Part shown: positions 38,713-46,915 of the stretch, piece after piece | Numbering within the stretch: position 1 is the first letter of the stretch | Layout of the letters: every line of letters starts with the position of its first letter | Assembly (NCBI GenBank): GCA_009779495.1 | Contig: WRED01000008.1 | Span: 1-56,099 of the forward strand | Source: Oscillospiraceae bacterium | GTDB lineage: Bacteria; Bacillota; Clostridia; Oscillospirales; Acutalibacteraceae | DNA: 56,099 nt | Direction: 5' to 3' | Notes under the pieces: model-generated | What the model saw: the letters and a program-made list of their open reading frames with translations, nothing else | Told to the model about the DNA's origin: nothing | Databases searched by the model: none | Program-made: the position numbers and the translations under genes

Positions 38713-40203
38713 CTATTCTTTCTTTGCTTCCGGAATAAGTTCCACATTCTCAAACACCCGATCAAACCGTGCCAGCGCATCGTCAATCATGTCATCCGTA
38801 TACGCCGCGCTCGTGTAAAGCCGACTGCCCGCCAGCGTCACAAGCCCCTCGGCCATGTACGCCGCGCCCATATGCTCCATTTCCTTTTTGCGGACGGATG
38901 TCGCGTTGAGCACGCCCGGGATACTCCACGGCTTTTTCCAGTTAATGGCAAAGTGCATGGTGCCCACCGTCGCAAGGTGGCAGATGGAACCTTGGTTATA
39001 TGCCACAAACGGAAGCTTGTATTTTTGTATAAGCTGCTGAAGTCCCTGGGTCATCCTGTCGCCCATCTGCCCGGAAACCTGGCACGCGTTCGTGCGCTCA
39101 ATCTCGCATAGGGTATGGTATCCCGCGACGCAGGAGACAGGCGTGGCCGCCATCGTGCCGCCCATGAACGCCTTTTTGATCTTGGTGCTGCCGTCAAGTC
39201 CCGCGCCGAGGTATTTCATGTACTCGCGCTTGCCGCCGATGCCGCCCGCGCCCGGATAGCCGCCCGCGATGACCTTGCCGAAGATGGTGAGGTCGGGCGA
39301 TACGCCGAAGTAGCCCTGCGCGCCCGACATGCCGATGCGGAACGCCGTCACTACCTCGTCGAAAATCAACAGCGCGCCGTACTTGCGGCAAAGCTTCTCG
39401 ACGCCTTTGTTGAAGTCGATGTCCAGCGGGCGCGTGCCACTTTCGGGGCCGACCGGCTCAATCATGACGGCCGCGGTGCCGCCCGTGAGCTGGTTCTTCC
39501 TGAGCTTGCGCTCAAGGTCGCAAAGATCGTTGGGGAAGAACTCCTGCGTGTGCTTGAATACGAACAGCGGAACGCCGCTGGCCTGCGTGAACTTCGAGCC
39601 GGGGATGCGGATGCCGTAGCCGAGCTGATCGCTCCAGCCGTGGTACGCGCCGCCCATCTTAATGATGTTCTTTTTCTTCGTGGCGATACGGGCGACTCTG
39701 ATGGCGGCCATGCAGGACTCAGTCCCCGAGCCTAACATGCGGAACATGTCCACCGATTCAATGCTGTCCGCGACCTTTTTCGCCAGCTTGTACTCGTACT
39801 CGTGGAACAGACCCGTGGACGGGCCGCAATCGTTGAGCAGGTCAATGACCTTTTCGCGCACGGCGGACGGGTTGCTTCCCAGCACCGTGGGGCCGCCTGC
39901 CTGCAAAAAATCGTAGTAGGTGTTTCCGTCGATGTCGTAAAGGTACGCGCCCTCCGCTTTGGTGAACACCAGCGGGAACGGGTGGTTGAACGCCAGGTTG
40001 TGCTGTACGCCGCCGGGAATGATCTGCTTTGCCTCTTCGATCATGACCTTGCTCTTCTGGCATTTCCCCTCGAAGTATTCGTCCTCGTACTTCGCCAGGG
40101 CGCTGGCACCTATTGAGTAGATCGGCTGCTTGATCAGCGCGGTAAGCTGCCTGTCAACCTGTCTCGCGTCGGGGTATGTTGAGATTGAGAAGCGTGTGTC
40201 CAT
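38713..40203 (-). CDS. Class III aminotransferase (glutamate-1-semialdehyde aminomutase-like)
   Basis: 496 residues, with AGGAGGG upstream of the ATG. Class III PLP fold: IIPGGVQHNLAF, YLYDIDGNTYYDFLQAGGP, MLGSGTESCMAAIRVAR for phosphate binding, MGGAYHGWSD, LLIFDEVVTAFR with the pyridine-N Asp, and the aldimine Lys in LTIFGKVIAGGYPGAG. The layout resembles glutamate-1-semialdehyde aminomutase, but an N-terminal extension of about 55 residues (ARQVDRQLTALIKQPIYSIG) and the absence of tetrapyrrole genes nearby argue for another amino or keto substrate. It shares a divergent control region with the FGGY kinase. Confidence 0.9.
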   Translation of the reverse strand: MDTRFSISTYPDARQVDRQLTALIKQPIYSIGASALAKYEDEYFEGKCQKSKVMIEEAKQIIPGGVQHNLAFNHPFPLVFTKAEGAYLYDIDGNTYYDFLQAGGPTVLGSNPSAVREKVIDLLNDCGPSTGLFHEYEYKLAKKVADSIESVDMFRMLGSGTESCMAAIRVARIATKKKNIIKMGGAYHGWSDQLGYGIRIPGSKFTQASGVPLFVFKHTQEFFPNDLCDLERKLRKNQLTGGTAAVMIEPVGPESGTRPLDIDFNKGVEKLCRKYGALLIFDEVVTAFRIGMSGAQGYFGVSPDLTIFGKVIAGGYPGAGGIGGKREYMKYLGAGLDGSTKIKKAFMGGTMAATPVSCVAGYHTLCEIERTNACQVSGQMGDRMTQGLQQLIQKYKLPFVAYNQGSICHLATVGTMHFAINWKKPWSIPGVLNATSVRKKEMEHMGAAYMAEGLVTLAGSRLYTSAAYTDDMIDDALARFDRVFENVELIPEAKKE

Positions 40204-40300
40204 TTTTTGTGCCCTCCTAAATTATTGTTGATAGAATTGTTTTTTTATGTTATAATGCGAATCATGGGTTGACAAAATAGAAAACAGGTAAAAGTCAGGC

Positions 40301-40477
40301 GTCATTGCGAGCGCAGAGAAACGTTCTTTTATAACCGGGTTGGCGCGCGAAGCAATCCAGTTATGCAACTTTATCTTGCGTTGCCTGATTACTTCTGTTT
40401 TCTCAACCATTTGCCAGCTGGATTGCTTCGCGCATAAACATTGTTATTACTCAACGTTTCTTCGCGCTCGCAATGAC
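40301..40477. repeat. Large palindromic repeat A
   Basis: The outer arms GTCATTGCGAGCGC and GCGCTCGCAATGAC, with GAAACGTT-type extensions, and the inner arms GCGAAGCAATCCAG and CTGGATTGCTTCGCG make a 177-base imperfect palindrome. Repeats with this 'GTCATTGCGAG..GAAGCAATCC' core occur in many bacterial genomes. No open reading frame with a ribosome site is inside. Confidence 0.8.
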
Positions 40478-40488
40478 GTAAACTTTAG

Positions 40489-40649
40489 AACCGGGATTCA
40501 CAAATGGAAAAGTCGTATGAGTGAGGGATTTTTTCGTCCCGCAAGACAAATTTACGCAGGCAATATTGTTTATTGGTAAGGAAATTTGCCGAAGCGGGAC
40601 GGAAAAAGACCCGCTCAGACGGCTTTTTCTAATTTGTGAATCCCGGTTC
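40489..40649. repeat. Large palindromic repeat B
   Basis: Nearly perfect arms: GAACCGGGATTCACAAAT at the left and ATTTGTGAATCCCGGTTC at the right, continuing inward through GTCCCGC and GCGGGAC blocks. It starts 12 bases after repeat A and is unrelated to it in sequence. It has the size and shape of a non-autonomous element. Confidence 0.8.
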
Positions 40650-40706
40650 TTACCCTATATCTGTCATGTTTACCCATTATTCAACCCGTAATCCGCATTT
40701 ATCTTT

Positions 40707-40723
40707 TTTAACCTCTGGTTAAA
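40707..40723. promoter_or_regulatory. Candidate operator upstream of the FGGY kinase
   Basis: TTTAACC (40707-40713) and GGTTAAA (40717-40723) are perfect inverted copies around TCT. It lies 55 bases before the kinase start and would suit a sugar-responsive repressor. No regulator gene is adjacent. Confidence 0.4.
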
Positions 40724-40777
40724 TCCGTAAAATTTTAAGTTATTGATATTGATAAAAAACGAGGGGTGTTTTACACT

Positions 40778-42361
40778 ATGAAAAAATCAATCAAGGTTTT
40801 GTCCTACGACATCGGCACGACGGGCGTAAAAACCTGCCTGTTCGGCATCGGGGAAAGCATCGAGCTGCTAAAAAGCGCGTCGGCCGGTTATGAGCTGTAC
40901 GTTTTGCCGAACGGCGGCGTGGAGCAGGAGCCGGACGACTGGTGGAACGCCATGCGCGAAACGACGCGCGGCATTCTTGAATCAAGCGGCGTTTCGCCCG
41001 AAACGATCGACGGGATATCGTTTTGCTCACAGATGCAGGGCCTCGTGCTGGTTGACAGGGACGGCGTTCCCGTGCGCCGCGCCATGAGCTACATGGATCA
41101 GCGGGCGCAGTCCCAGCTCGACAAGGGACTGGCTTACGGCCTGCAAATCGCCGGGGCGAACGTCGTCAAGCTGCTGAAATCACTGCGTATCACGGGTGCT
41201 GTGGCGGCAAGCGTCAAGGATCCCGTGTGGAAGTACAAGTGGGTCGAGGAAAATGAACCTCATAATTTTTCCCGTACATATAAGTGGCTCGACGTGAAAG
41301 AAAGCATGATCTGCCGCATGACGGGCGAGTTTATCGCAACACCTGACTCCGCTTTCGCCGCGCTCATCTACGATATCCGCAAGGGCAAAGAGGGATTCAG
41401 CGCGGACATGTGCAAGCTGCTGGGCGTCAACCCCGATCACCTGCCGCGCATCATCGGGTGCGACGAGCAGGCCGGCAAGCTGACCAAAAAAGCCGCTGAC
41501 GATTTGGGGCTTGCGCCGGGAATCCCGGTGTTCGGCGGCGGCGGCGACGCTTCGCTGATCGGCATCGGCGCGGGGGCCGTCGCGATGAACGACACGCATG
41601 TCTACTGGGGAACGTCGGGCTGGGTCGGCACGGTCGTCGATAAAAGCATTGTGGACGCGGGCGCGATGATCGCGGCGATCGTCGGCGCGCAGAAAGACAG
41701 ATTCAACTACTTTGCCGAGCTGGAAACGGCCGGAAAGTGCCTTGAGTGGGCACGCGATAAAATCGTACTCAACGAGATTCGCGGCATTGAGCCGACGGAA
41801 GTCGATAAAATGTACAGCAGAATGACGCAGAAAGCAAGCGAGGCAGCCGTGGGCAGCGGCCGCGTCATATTCACGCCGTGGCTTCACGGCAACCGCTGTC
41901 CTTTCGAAGCGCCGGAGGCCCGCGGCATGTTCTTCAACATAAGCCTTGAGACGAACGAAAAGGAGCTGACCCGCGCGGTCGTTGAGGGTGTGTGCTACCA
42001 CCTGCGCTGGTTTATCGAGACGCAGGAGAAGAAAGTGAAAACATCGGAGGTCGTCAGATTCGCAGGTGGCGGCGCGGTATCCGACCTGATATGCCAGATT
42101 TTGTCGGACTGCACCGGACGCGTCGTCGAAACGGTCAAAAGCCCGCAGACTGCCGGTTCGGTCGGCGCGGCCGTATTGGTGGCGGTGGGACTCGGCGTGA
42201 TCGGCAGCGTCGCCGACTGCAAGAAGCTTATCAGGGCCGACAAGACGTTCAGCCCGAATACGGCGAATAAGGCGGTTTATGACGAGACATTCGCGGTATA
42301 TAAAAAGCTGTATAAAGCGAATAAGGCAAACTTCAAAAAACTGAATGGGATCAAGGATTAG
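40778..42361 (+). CDS. FGGY family carbohydrate kinase (xylulokinase-like)
   Basis: About 527 residues from the ATG at 40778 (MKKSIKVLSYDIGTTGVK), with GAGGGG upstream; a GTG four codons earlier is an alternative. FGGY kinases phosphorylate sugars or polyols in the cytoplasm. The phosphate-1 motif is SYDIGTTGVKTCLFG, the catalytic Asp lies in SYMDQRAQ, and the phosphate-2 and adenosine motifs are VYWGTSGWVGTVV and VVRFAGGGAVSDLICQILSD. GLVLVDRDGVPVRRAMSYMD resembles xylulokinases and gluconokinases. Substrate is open. The class II aldolase and class III aminotransferase across the divergent region could act on its product. Confidence 0.92.
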   Translation: MKKSIKVLSYDIGTTGVKTCLFGIGESIELLKSASAGYELYVLPNGGVEQEPDDWWNAMRETTRGILESSGVSPETIDGISFCSQMQGLVLVDRDGVPVRRAMSYMDQRAQSQLDKGLAYGLQIAGANVVKLLKSLRITGAVAASVKDPVWKYKWVEENEPHNFSRTYKWLDVKESMICRMTGEFIATPDSAFAALIYDIRKGKEGFSADMCKLLGVNPDHLPRIIGCDEQAGKLTKKAADDLGLAPGIPVFGGGGDASLIGIGAGAVAMNDTHVYWGTSGWVGTVVDKSIVDAGAMIAAIVGAQKDRFNYFAELETAGKCLEWARDKIVLNEIRGIEPTEVDKMYSRMTQKASEAAVGSGRVIFTPWLHGNRCPFEAPEARGMFFNISLETNEKELTRAVVEGVCYHLRWFIETQEKKVKTSEVVRFAGGGAVSDLICQILSDCTGRVVETVKSPQTAGSVGAAVLVAVGLGVIGSVADCKKLIRADKTFSPNTANKAVYDETFAVYKKLYKANKANFKKLNGIKD

Positions 42362-42380
42362 CAGTAAATAGCTTTTTGTT

Positions 42381-42428
42381 ATACTGAACACAGATCAAAG
42401 GCATAATGATCTGTGTTCAGTATTTTTG
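42381..42428. terminator. Bidirectional terminator between kinase and methyltransferase
   Basis: A perfect 17-base stem, ATACTGAACACAGATCA (42381-42397) and TGATCTGTGTTCAGTAT (42407-42423), with a 9-base loop and T-rich tails. It is placed between two convergent genes. Confidence 0.9.
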
Positions 42429-42440
42429 TGTTACGCTATG

Positions 42441-43250
42441 TTACGTTTTTTTGGCCCAAATCGTCGCCCTCGCGAACTTTTTGTCATGCTCATCCAAGGG
42501 CCTGCCGGTATAGTTTTTGTAGGTTTTCTCTACGGTGAGTCCCGCGTCAGCGAGCCAGCCGCAGACCTGCGTCAGCGACGGGATGTGCTTATGACCCGTC
42601 GTTGACTCCACGATGCGCTCCCCATTGTTGGCCGTTAAATCCATGTGATTGTTCCATACGCAAATTTGTGTCACGGGATTATAAATATTGCCGTAGCTCA
42701 CAATTTTTCCGCTCGTCCCCAGATCGTCGGCGAGAGTCCCTTTAAAACAACAACTGCTTTCGCCTAAACGGTTGAAGAACTTGACCGCCGACGCGTCTGA
42801 ATGTTGGTCATAATCCATGTACAGATATCCGCCTGATCGAAGCGCGGCGGCCGCTTTGCGGATGAAAATCTCCTGCGCCTTTTTGTAATCCATGCCGGTT
42901 TCGATGTTGATGAGGATGTTTCCGGCCAAGACGACGACGTCAAAACCCGTGCCCCAGTCGGCCTCAAGCGCGTCGGCCTGATAACAGGTAATATTCGGCA
43001 GGCCGCTCATTTTGCGGTAACAGCGCAGCAGCATGTGCTCATCCGCATCGAACCCGGTGACGTCGTGTCCCGCCTGCGCGAGCGGCACGGCGATCCGTCC
43101 GCCGCCGCACGCGGCTTCCAGAATATTTTGCGGCGTACCGTCCGTCTGTTCGCGCAAGACGCCCAGGAGAAATTCAACGTCGTTTGTCTGATTTTCAAAT
43201 TGCTCGTACGCACTGGCGTACCAGTGCTTGATGATGAACTTTTTGTTCAA
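42441..43250 (-). CDS. Class I SAM-dependent methyltransferase
   Basis: 269 residues; the start is a TTG (43248-43250) with GGAGGAAA seven to eight bases upstream. Motif I ILEAACGGGRIAVPLA binds SAM, followed by VTGFDADEHML (acidic post-I) and FDVVVLAGNILINI (motif IV region). The C-terminal half is substrate-specific and not recognised; GKIVSYGNIYNPVTQICVWN is typical of small-molecule methyltransferases. The gene has an 18-codon upstream reading frame and an intervening hairpin whose right arm can pair with this gene's ribosome site, which suggests translational control. Substrate unknown. Confidence 0.85.
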   Translation of the reverse strand: MNKKFIIKHWYASAYEQFENQTNDVEFLLGVLREQTDGTPQNILEAACGGGRIAVPLAQAGHDVTGFDADEHMLLRCYRKMSGLPNITCYQADALEADWGTGFDVVVLAGNILINIETGMDYKKAQEIFIRKAAAALRSGGYLYMDYDQHSDASAVKFFNRLGESSCCFKGTLADDLGTSGKIVSYGNIYNPVTQICVWNNHMDLTANNGERIVESTTGHKHIPSLTQVCGWLADAGLTVEKTYKNYTGRPLDEHDKKFARATIWAKKT

Positions 43251-43269
43251 GGTAATTTCCTCCAGACTT

Positions 43270-43297
43270 GGGAGGGCTAAAATATAGTCACCCTCCC
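43270..43297 (-). promoter_or_regulatory. Hairpin between leader ORF and methyltransferase
   Basis: GGGAGGG and CCCTCCC form a perfect 7-base stem (43270-43276 and 43291-43297), with the leader stop codon in the loop. In the mRNA the downstream arm CCCTCCC could instead pair with the GGAGG ribosome site of the methyltransferase, which is seven bases further on. Two exclusive structures are therefore possible. Confidence 0.6.
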
Positions 43298-43333
43298 GTT
43301 TTTGGTGATGACTTTACAATATGTATGTTTCAT
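43277..43333 (-). CDS. Candidate leader peptide, 18 residues
   Basis: MKHTYCKVITKNGRVTIF, with a good site (AAAGGA) nine bases before its ATG and its own promoter (TTGTTT-16-TACAAT, 43357-43384). It ends inside the hairpin loop 27 bases before the methyltransferase start. The arrangement resembles attenuator leaders of antibiotic-resistance genes, where ribosome stalling changes mRNA structure. It is short, so it may be coincidental. Confidence 0.45.
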   Translation of the reverse strand: MKHTYCKVITKNGRVTIF

Positions 43334-43356
43334 TTTACTCAGTCCTTTCAGTTATT

Positions 43357-43384
43357 ATTGTATTACAAACGCTAACAAAAACAA
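43357..43384 (-). promoter_or_regulatory. Promoter of the leader-methyltransferase unit
   Basis: TTGTTT (43379-43384) and TACAAT (43357-43362) with a 16-base spacer on the minus strand, about 25 bases before the leader ORF. Confidence 0.5.
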
Positions 43385-43415
43385 AGTTTTCGTCCGCGGT
43401 ATAATCTGATGTTTT

Positions 43416-43856
43416 TTAGAGATGCTTCACAAAATGCCTACACCCGTCACACGGCTCAACTTCCACAAACCCCTGCGACGGATAAAATTGTGCAGCTTCA
43501 CTATAATCATATGCAAATTTTGTATGTATTGTACAAATATTTTTGGAACGGGCAAAGGCTTCGGCGTATGAAAACAACGCGCTGCCGACGCCCGTCCGTT
43601 TATTTTGCGGCTTGATAAACAGCCGCCTGAGCCACATGTCCGCCGGCGAAACTGTCTGGACGCCCAAGGTACCGATGACGCGGTCGTTTTCATCCAGCGC
43701 GACCCAGAACATATCGCCGGGGTCAAGATAATTCTTCTGTATGTCGAGCAAATCCTCATTCAGGTTCGGAACCCTGCCCAAAGCGTCCTTGCCCGCGAGC
43801 ACGCAGAAAATCGCGTCGTCGCGGTAACGAGGCTCAAACAAAACGATTCTGAACAC
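43416..43856 (-). CDS. GNAT family N-acetyltransferase
   Basis: 146 residues. The GNAT core is VIGTLGVQTVSPADMWLRRL followed by FIKPQNKRTGVGSALFSYAE, where the NKRTGVG loop binds acetyl-CoA pyrophosphate. The C-terminal motif is EAAQFYPSQGFVEVEP. Substrate cannot be predicted. It is an isolated gene between the methyltransferase and GH2 genes, on the same strand as both but without tight spacing. A plain monomeric acetyltransferase is the likely product. Confidence 0.88.
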   Translation of the reverse strand: MFRIVLFEPRYRDDAIFCVLAGKDALGRVPNLNEDLLDIQKNYLDPGDMFWVALDENDRVIGTLGVQTVSPADMWLRRLFIKPQNKRTGVGSALFSYAEAFARSKNICTIHTKFAYDYSEAAQFYPSQGFVEVEPCDGCRHFVKHL

Positions 43857-43920
43857 GGCAGCTCCCCCCTCTTAAAATAATATTTTACCTCTTTTAAGCT
43901 CTGTGATTGTTAAATTTTTG

Positions 43921-45678
43921 TTAATATTTCATTTTATCATTGAGACTTTTAACCGTTTCAGGGTCGATTTTTATCATTTCACGATTATATGTCAGAATAC
44001 CGTTCACCTCAAGCTCCACGTCCGTCAGCTGAGTGTACACAAACGCGCTGAGTCTCCTGCCGATTTTTGGCATAATCTGCCGCTCGATCAGGCGCTTATA
44101 CGCACGCGTCAGCGTCTCGCGGCCCCTGTACATGACGTAGCCAAAGCTCCGGCGCTCGTCCCACGCGTGGCCGCCGATGACCTGACTGTAGCCGCCAAAT
44201 TCGCTGATGACCCACGGCCGGCCGTCAGCTTTTGGTGTGAGAATTGGTAAAATGTACCTGTGCGTGCTGCGCAGATCAGGGCCTTTTTGGTCATGCCAGC
44301 CGCTCGCGTGATCGACGATTCGGCTCGGGTCGCGCTCTTTGACCTGTTCGGCGATCTCCCGTGCGTCAAACTGCCCCCAGCCCTCGTTGAACGGCACCCA
44401 GCAGTAGATCGACACGGCGTTGTGCAGCGCGTCCATCATGCCGAACAGCTCCGCGCGGAAATTTTCGCGCCACTCCCCTTTTTCGCGGCTGAACAGCTTG
44501 TATTTGTCGTCCTTGACGTGGATTCCCAAAATCGGCAAAACGCCTGCCAAGAAATTTCCGATGTGCGCCCCGCCGCTTACCATATCCTGCCAAACGATCA
44601 TGCCGAGTCGGTCACAGTGGTAATACCAGCGGGCTGGTTCCACTTTAATATGCTTACGAAGCATATTAAAGCCCAACTCTTTCATGGACTCTATGTCGTA
44701 AATCATCGCTTCGTCGCAGGGCGGAGTCAGCCCGCCCTCGCAGAAATAGCCCTGATCGAGGAGTCCGCGCTGGAAATACGGTTCGTTGTTCAGAAACAGG
44801 CGCGGCACGCCGTTTTTGTCGCGGCTGATGCTGTATTTGCGCATTCCGAAATAACTTTTCACCGTATCGCACAGCTCCCCGCCTCTGTACACCTCCAATG
44901 TAAGAGCGTACAGGAAAGGGTTTTCGGGACTCCACGGCGTAAAGTCCGGAATCAAAATGTCGGCATTGATGTGTATATTATCATAAAATATCTTTGTGTC
45001 TCCACTATAAACTGTGGCTTTTAGACAAATATCCGCGCTTTCCGCCGACAATGTTGTTTTGATGTTGATCTTCGAACCGTCGTAGTCAGGCGTCAGGCAC
45101 AGTTTTTCTATGTACGCCTCGCGGCTGACCGGTTCAAGCCAGACCGTCTGCCAAATCCCGGAGGTGGCGGTGTACCAAAGGCCCCCGGGCTTCAGGACCT
45201 GCTTGCCGCGCTGCTGCCAGCCCGCGTCCGTGGGGTCGTATACGCGGACGGTCAGCTCGTTTTCGCCGTCCCGCAGAAAGCCCGTGATGTCGAAAGAAAA
45301 CGGGCAGTAGCCGCCTGTGTGCGAACCGGCCTCGCGGCCGTTAACAAAGACCGTGCACTGCCAGTCCACCGCGCCGAAATGCAGAATGCAGCGCCTGTTT
45401 TGGAAGCTTTTGTCAAGCAAGAAACGCTTCCTGTACCACAGCGCCTGCGTGGGCAGCAGCGGTTTTTCCACGCCGGACAGCTCCGTCTCGATGGAAAACG
45501 GCACAACGATTTCGCCGTCGTACCGGCTGGGCGCGGCGGCGGAGAGATCAGTTATGCAGTAATCGAAAACGCCGTTGAGACACTGCCATTCGCCGCGGAC
45601 AAGCTGCGGGCGCGGGTATTCGGGCAGCGGGTTAGCGCGGTCGATTTGGCCGAACCAGCGGGTGCGAAGTTTACTCAT
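43921..45678 (-). CDS. GH2 family glycosidase (beta-galactosidase/beta-glucuronidase-like)
   Basis: About 585 residues from MSKLRTRWFGQI (ATG 45676-45678), two bases after the stop of the aldo/keto reductase gene, with GGGGAT upstream. No signal peptide, so it is cytoplasmic. The layout is the short GH2 form: sugar-binding domain (LWYRKRFLLD, FGAVDWQCTVFVNGREAGSH, GGYCPFSFDIT), an immunoglobulin-like domain, then a TIM barrel. The acid/base Glu is in WVPFNEGWGQFD and the nucleophile Glu is in WVISEFGGYS. The large C-terminal domains of LacZ are missing, as in the smaller subfamilies. Its coupled reductase suggests an oxidised or unusual sugar product, but this is inference. Confidence 0.93.
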   Translation of the reverse strand: MSKLRTRWFGQIDRANPLPEYPRPQLVRGEWQCLNGVFDYCITDLSAAAPSRYDGEIVVPFSIETELSGVEKPLLPTQALWYRKRFLLDKSFQNRRCILHFGAVDWQCTVFVNGREAGSHTGGYCPFSFDITGFLRDGENELTVRVYDPTDAGWQQRGKQVLKPGGLWYTATSGIWQTVWLEPVSREAYIEKLCLTPDYDGSKINIKTTLSAESADICLKATVYSGDTKIFYDNIHINADILIPDFTPWSPENPFLYALTLEVYRGGELCDTVKSYFGMRKYSISRDKNGVPRLFLNNEPYFQRGLLDQGYFCEGGLTPPCDEAMIYDIESMKELGFNMLRKHIKVEPARWYYHCDRLGMIVWQDMVSGGAHIGNFLAGVLPILGIHVKDDKYKLFSREKGEWRENFRAELFGMMDALHNAVSIYCWVPFNEGWGQFDAREIAEQVKERDPSRIVDHASGWHDQKGPDLRSTHRYILPILTPKADGRPWVISEFGGYSQVIGGHAWDERRSFGYVMYRGRETLTRAYKRLIERQIMPKIGRRLSAFVYTQLTDVELEVNGILTYNREMIKIDPETVKSLNDKMKY

Positions 45679-45680
45679 AA

Positions 45681-46829
45681 CTAAATCCCCAATTTGGCAT
45701 TCAATTCCTTCATCTCGTCCATAATATCCGTAATCAGAATATTCTGCGGGCACTTATCCTCGCACGACGTACAACTGATACAGGCTTCGGCACGCTTCTC
45801 TTCGTCTATTTTCATATATTTACGCTTGTACTCATGTTCATCTTTATGCAACTTGTAGCTACTGTGCAACTTAATAAGCTCCGGCACGTTGATCTTCGAG
45901 GGACACGTGTCCATGCAGTATTTGCACGAGGTGCATGGCACGTTGTAAAACTCCTTGAATGCGGCGGCGGCCTTTTTCAGCGCGGCCATCTGGCTGTCGC
46001 CAAGGGGCTTGAAATCGGACATGGTTTTGATGTTATCCGTGATCTGCTCAAGGCTCGACATGCCGCTGAGTACGGTAAACACGCCCGGGAAAGACGCCGC
46101 GTAACGGATCGCCCAGGACGCAACGCTGCTGTTCGGCTCAGCCGCCCTGAGTATGCCGTTGGATTTTTGGCAGAGGTTGGCCAAAGCGCCGCCGCGCACC
46201 GGCTCCATGACGATGATCGGAATCCCGGCGTTATGGATGATCTCGTACTCTTTCATCGCGTCGCCGTACTCCGCGTCGAGGTAATTGAACTGAATCTGCG
46301 CGAAGTCCCACTCATACTTTGATACGACCTCCGAAAGCAGATCCAGGCTGCCGTGGAAAGAGAAGCCGAGATTTTTGATCCTGCCCTCTTTTTTATAGCG
46401 GACAAGCGTGTCGTAAACGTCTCTTTCCTCCATGACCTTGGCGACGAAATCGTTTATGCAGTGCACCAAATAGAAGTCGAACCAGTCCGTTTTCAGGCGT
46501 TTTTGCTGACCGGCGAAGAATTCGTCGATAGACGTTTCGCCGTCGGCTATGTACCAGGCGGACAGCTTCGTCGCCAAATAGTACGACTCGCGCGGATACT
46601 TCTCCAGCGCGTGCCCAACGAATGGCTCCGAGCCCTCCGAGTGGTATCCGGCGGCTGTGTCGAAGTAGTTGACGCCGTTGGCCATCGCGTAGTCAAAGAT
46701 CTCCTGCGCGCGGTCATAGTCGATATCCTCGCCGCCGGGCGTCTTGACTGGGAGGCGCATACATCCCATGCTCAGGATCGGGATGTTGAGCTCACCCTGT
46801 GTTGTGGAGTGGAATTTGTTGTATTGCAT
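45681..46829 (-). CDS. Aldo/keto reductase with C-terminal ferredoxin domain
   Basis: 382 residues. The aldo/keto reductase barrel has the catalytic Tyr in NYFDTAAGYH and KYPRESYYLATKLSAW, and a YLVHCINDF strand, all typical of the family, which reduces aldehydes or ketones with NAD(P)H. From about residue 290 it continues into a 4Fe-4S domain: CTSCKYCMDTCPSKINVPEL and CISCTSCEDKCPQNILITD. This fused type is common in Clostridia and probably uses ferredoxin as a second electron partner. It is the first gene of a tight pair with GH2. Confidence 0.95.
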   Translation of the reverse strand: MQYNKFHSTTQGELNIPILSMGCMRLPVKTPGGEDIDYDRAQEIFDYAMANGVNYFDTAAGYHSEGSEPFVGHALEKYPRESYYLATKLSAWYIADGETSIDEFFAGQQKRLKTDWFDFYLVHCINDFVAKVMEERDVYDTLVRYKKEGRIKNLGFSFHGSLDLLSEVVSKYEWDFAQIQFNYLDAEYGDAMKEYEIIHNAGIPIIVMEPVRGGALANLCQKSNGILRAAEPNSSVASWAIRYAASFPGVFTVLSGMSSLEQITDNIKTMSDFKPLGDSQMAALKKAAAAFKEFYNVPCTSCKYCMDTCPSKINVPELIKLHSSYKLHKDEHEYKRKYMKIDEEKRAEACISCTSCEDKCPQNILITDIMDEMKELNAKLGI

Positions 46830-46915
46830 AGTTTTGTTCCCCTTATATATCGTATTTTATTGATTATCAACAATTTATGCGTTTGAATTTTTATACCACT
46901 CTTCGTTAAATTTGC

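Noticed and set aside
38713-40203. hemL, glutamate-1-semialdehyde aminomutase
   Set aside because: The fold matches, but the N-terminal extension and absence of any tetrapyrrole gene nearby make a specific hemL call unsafe.
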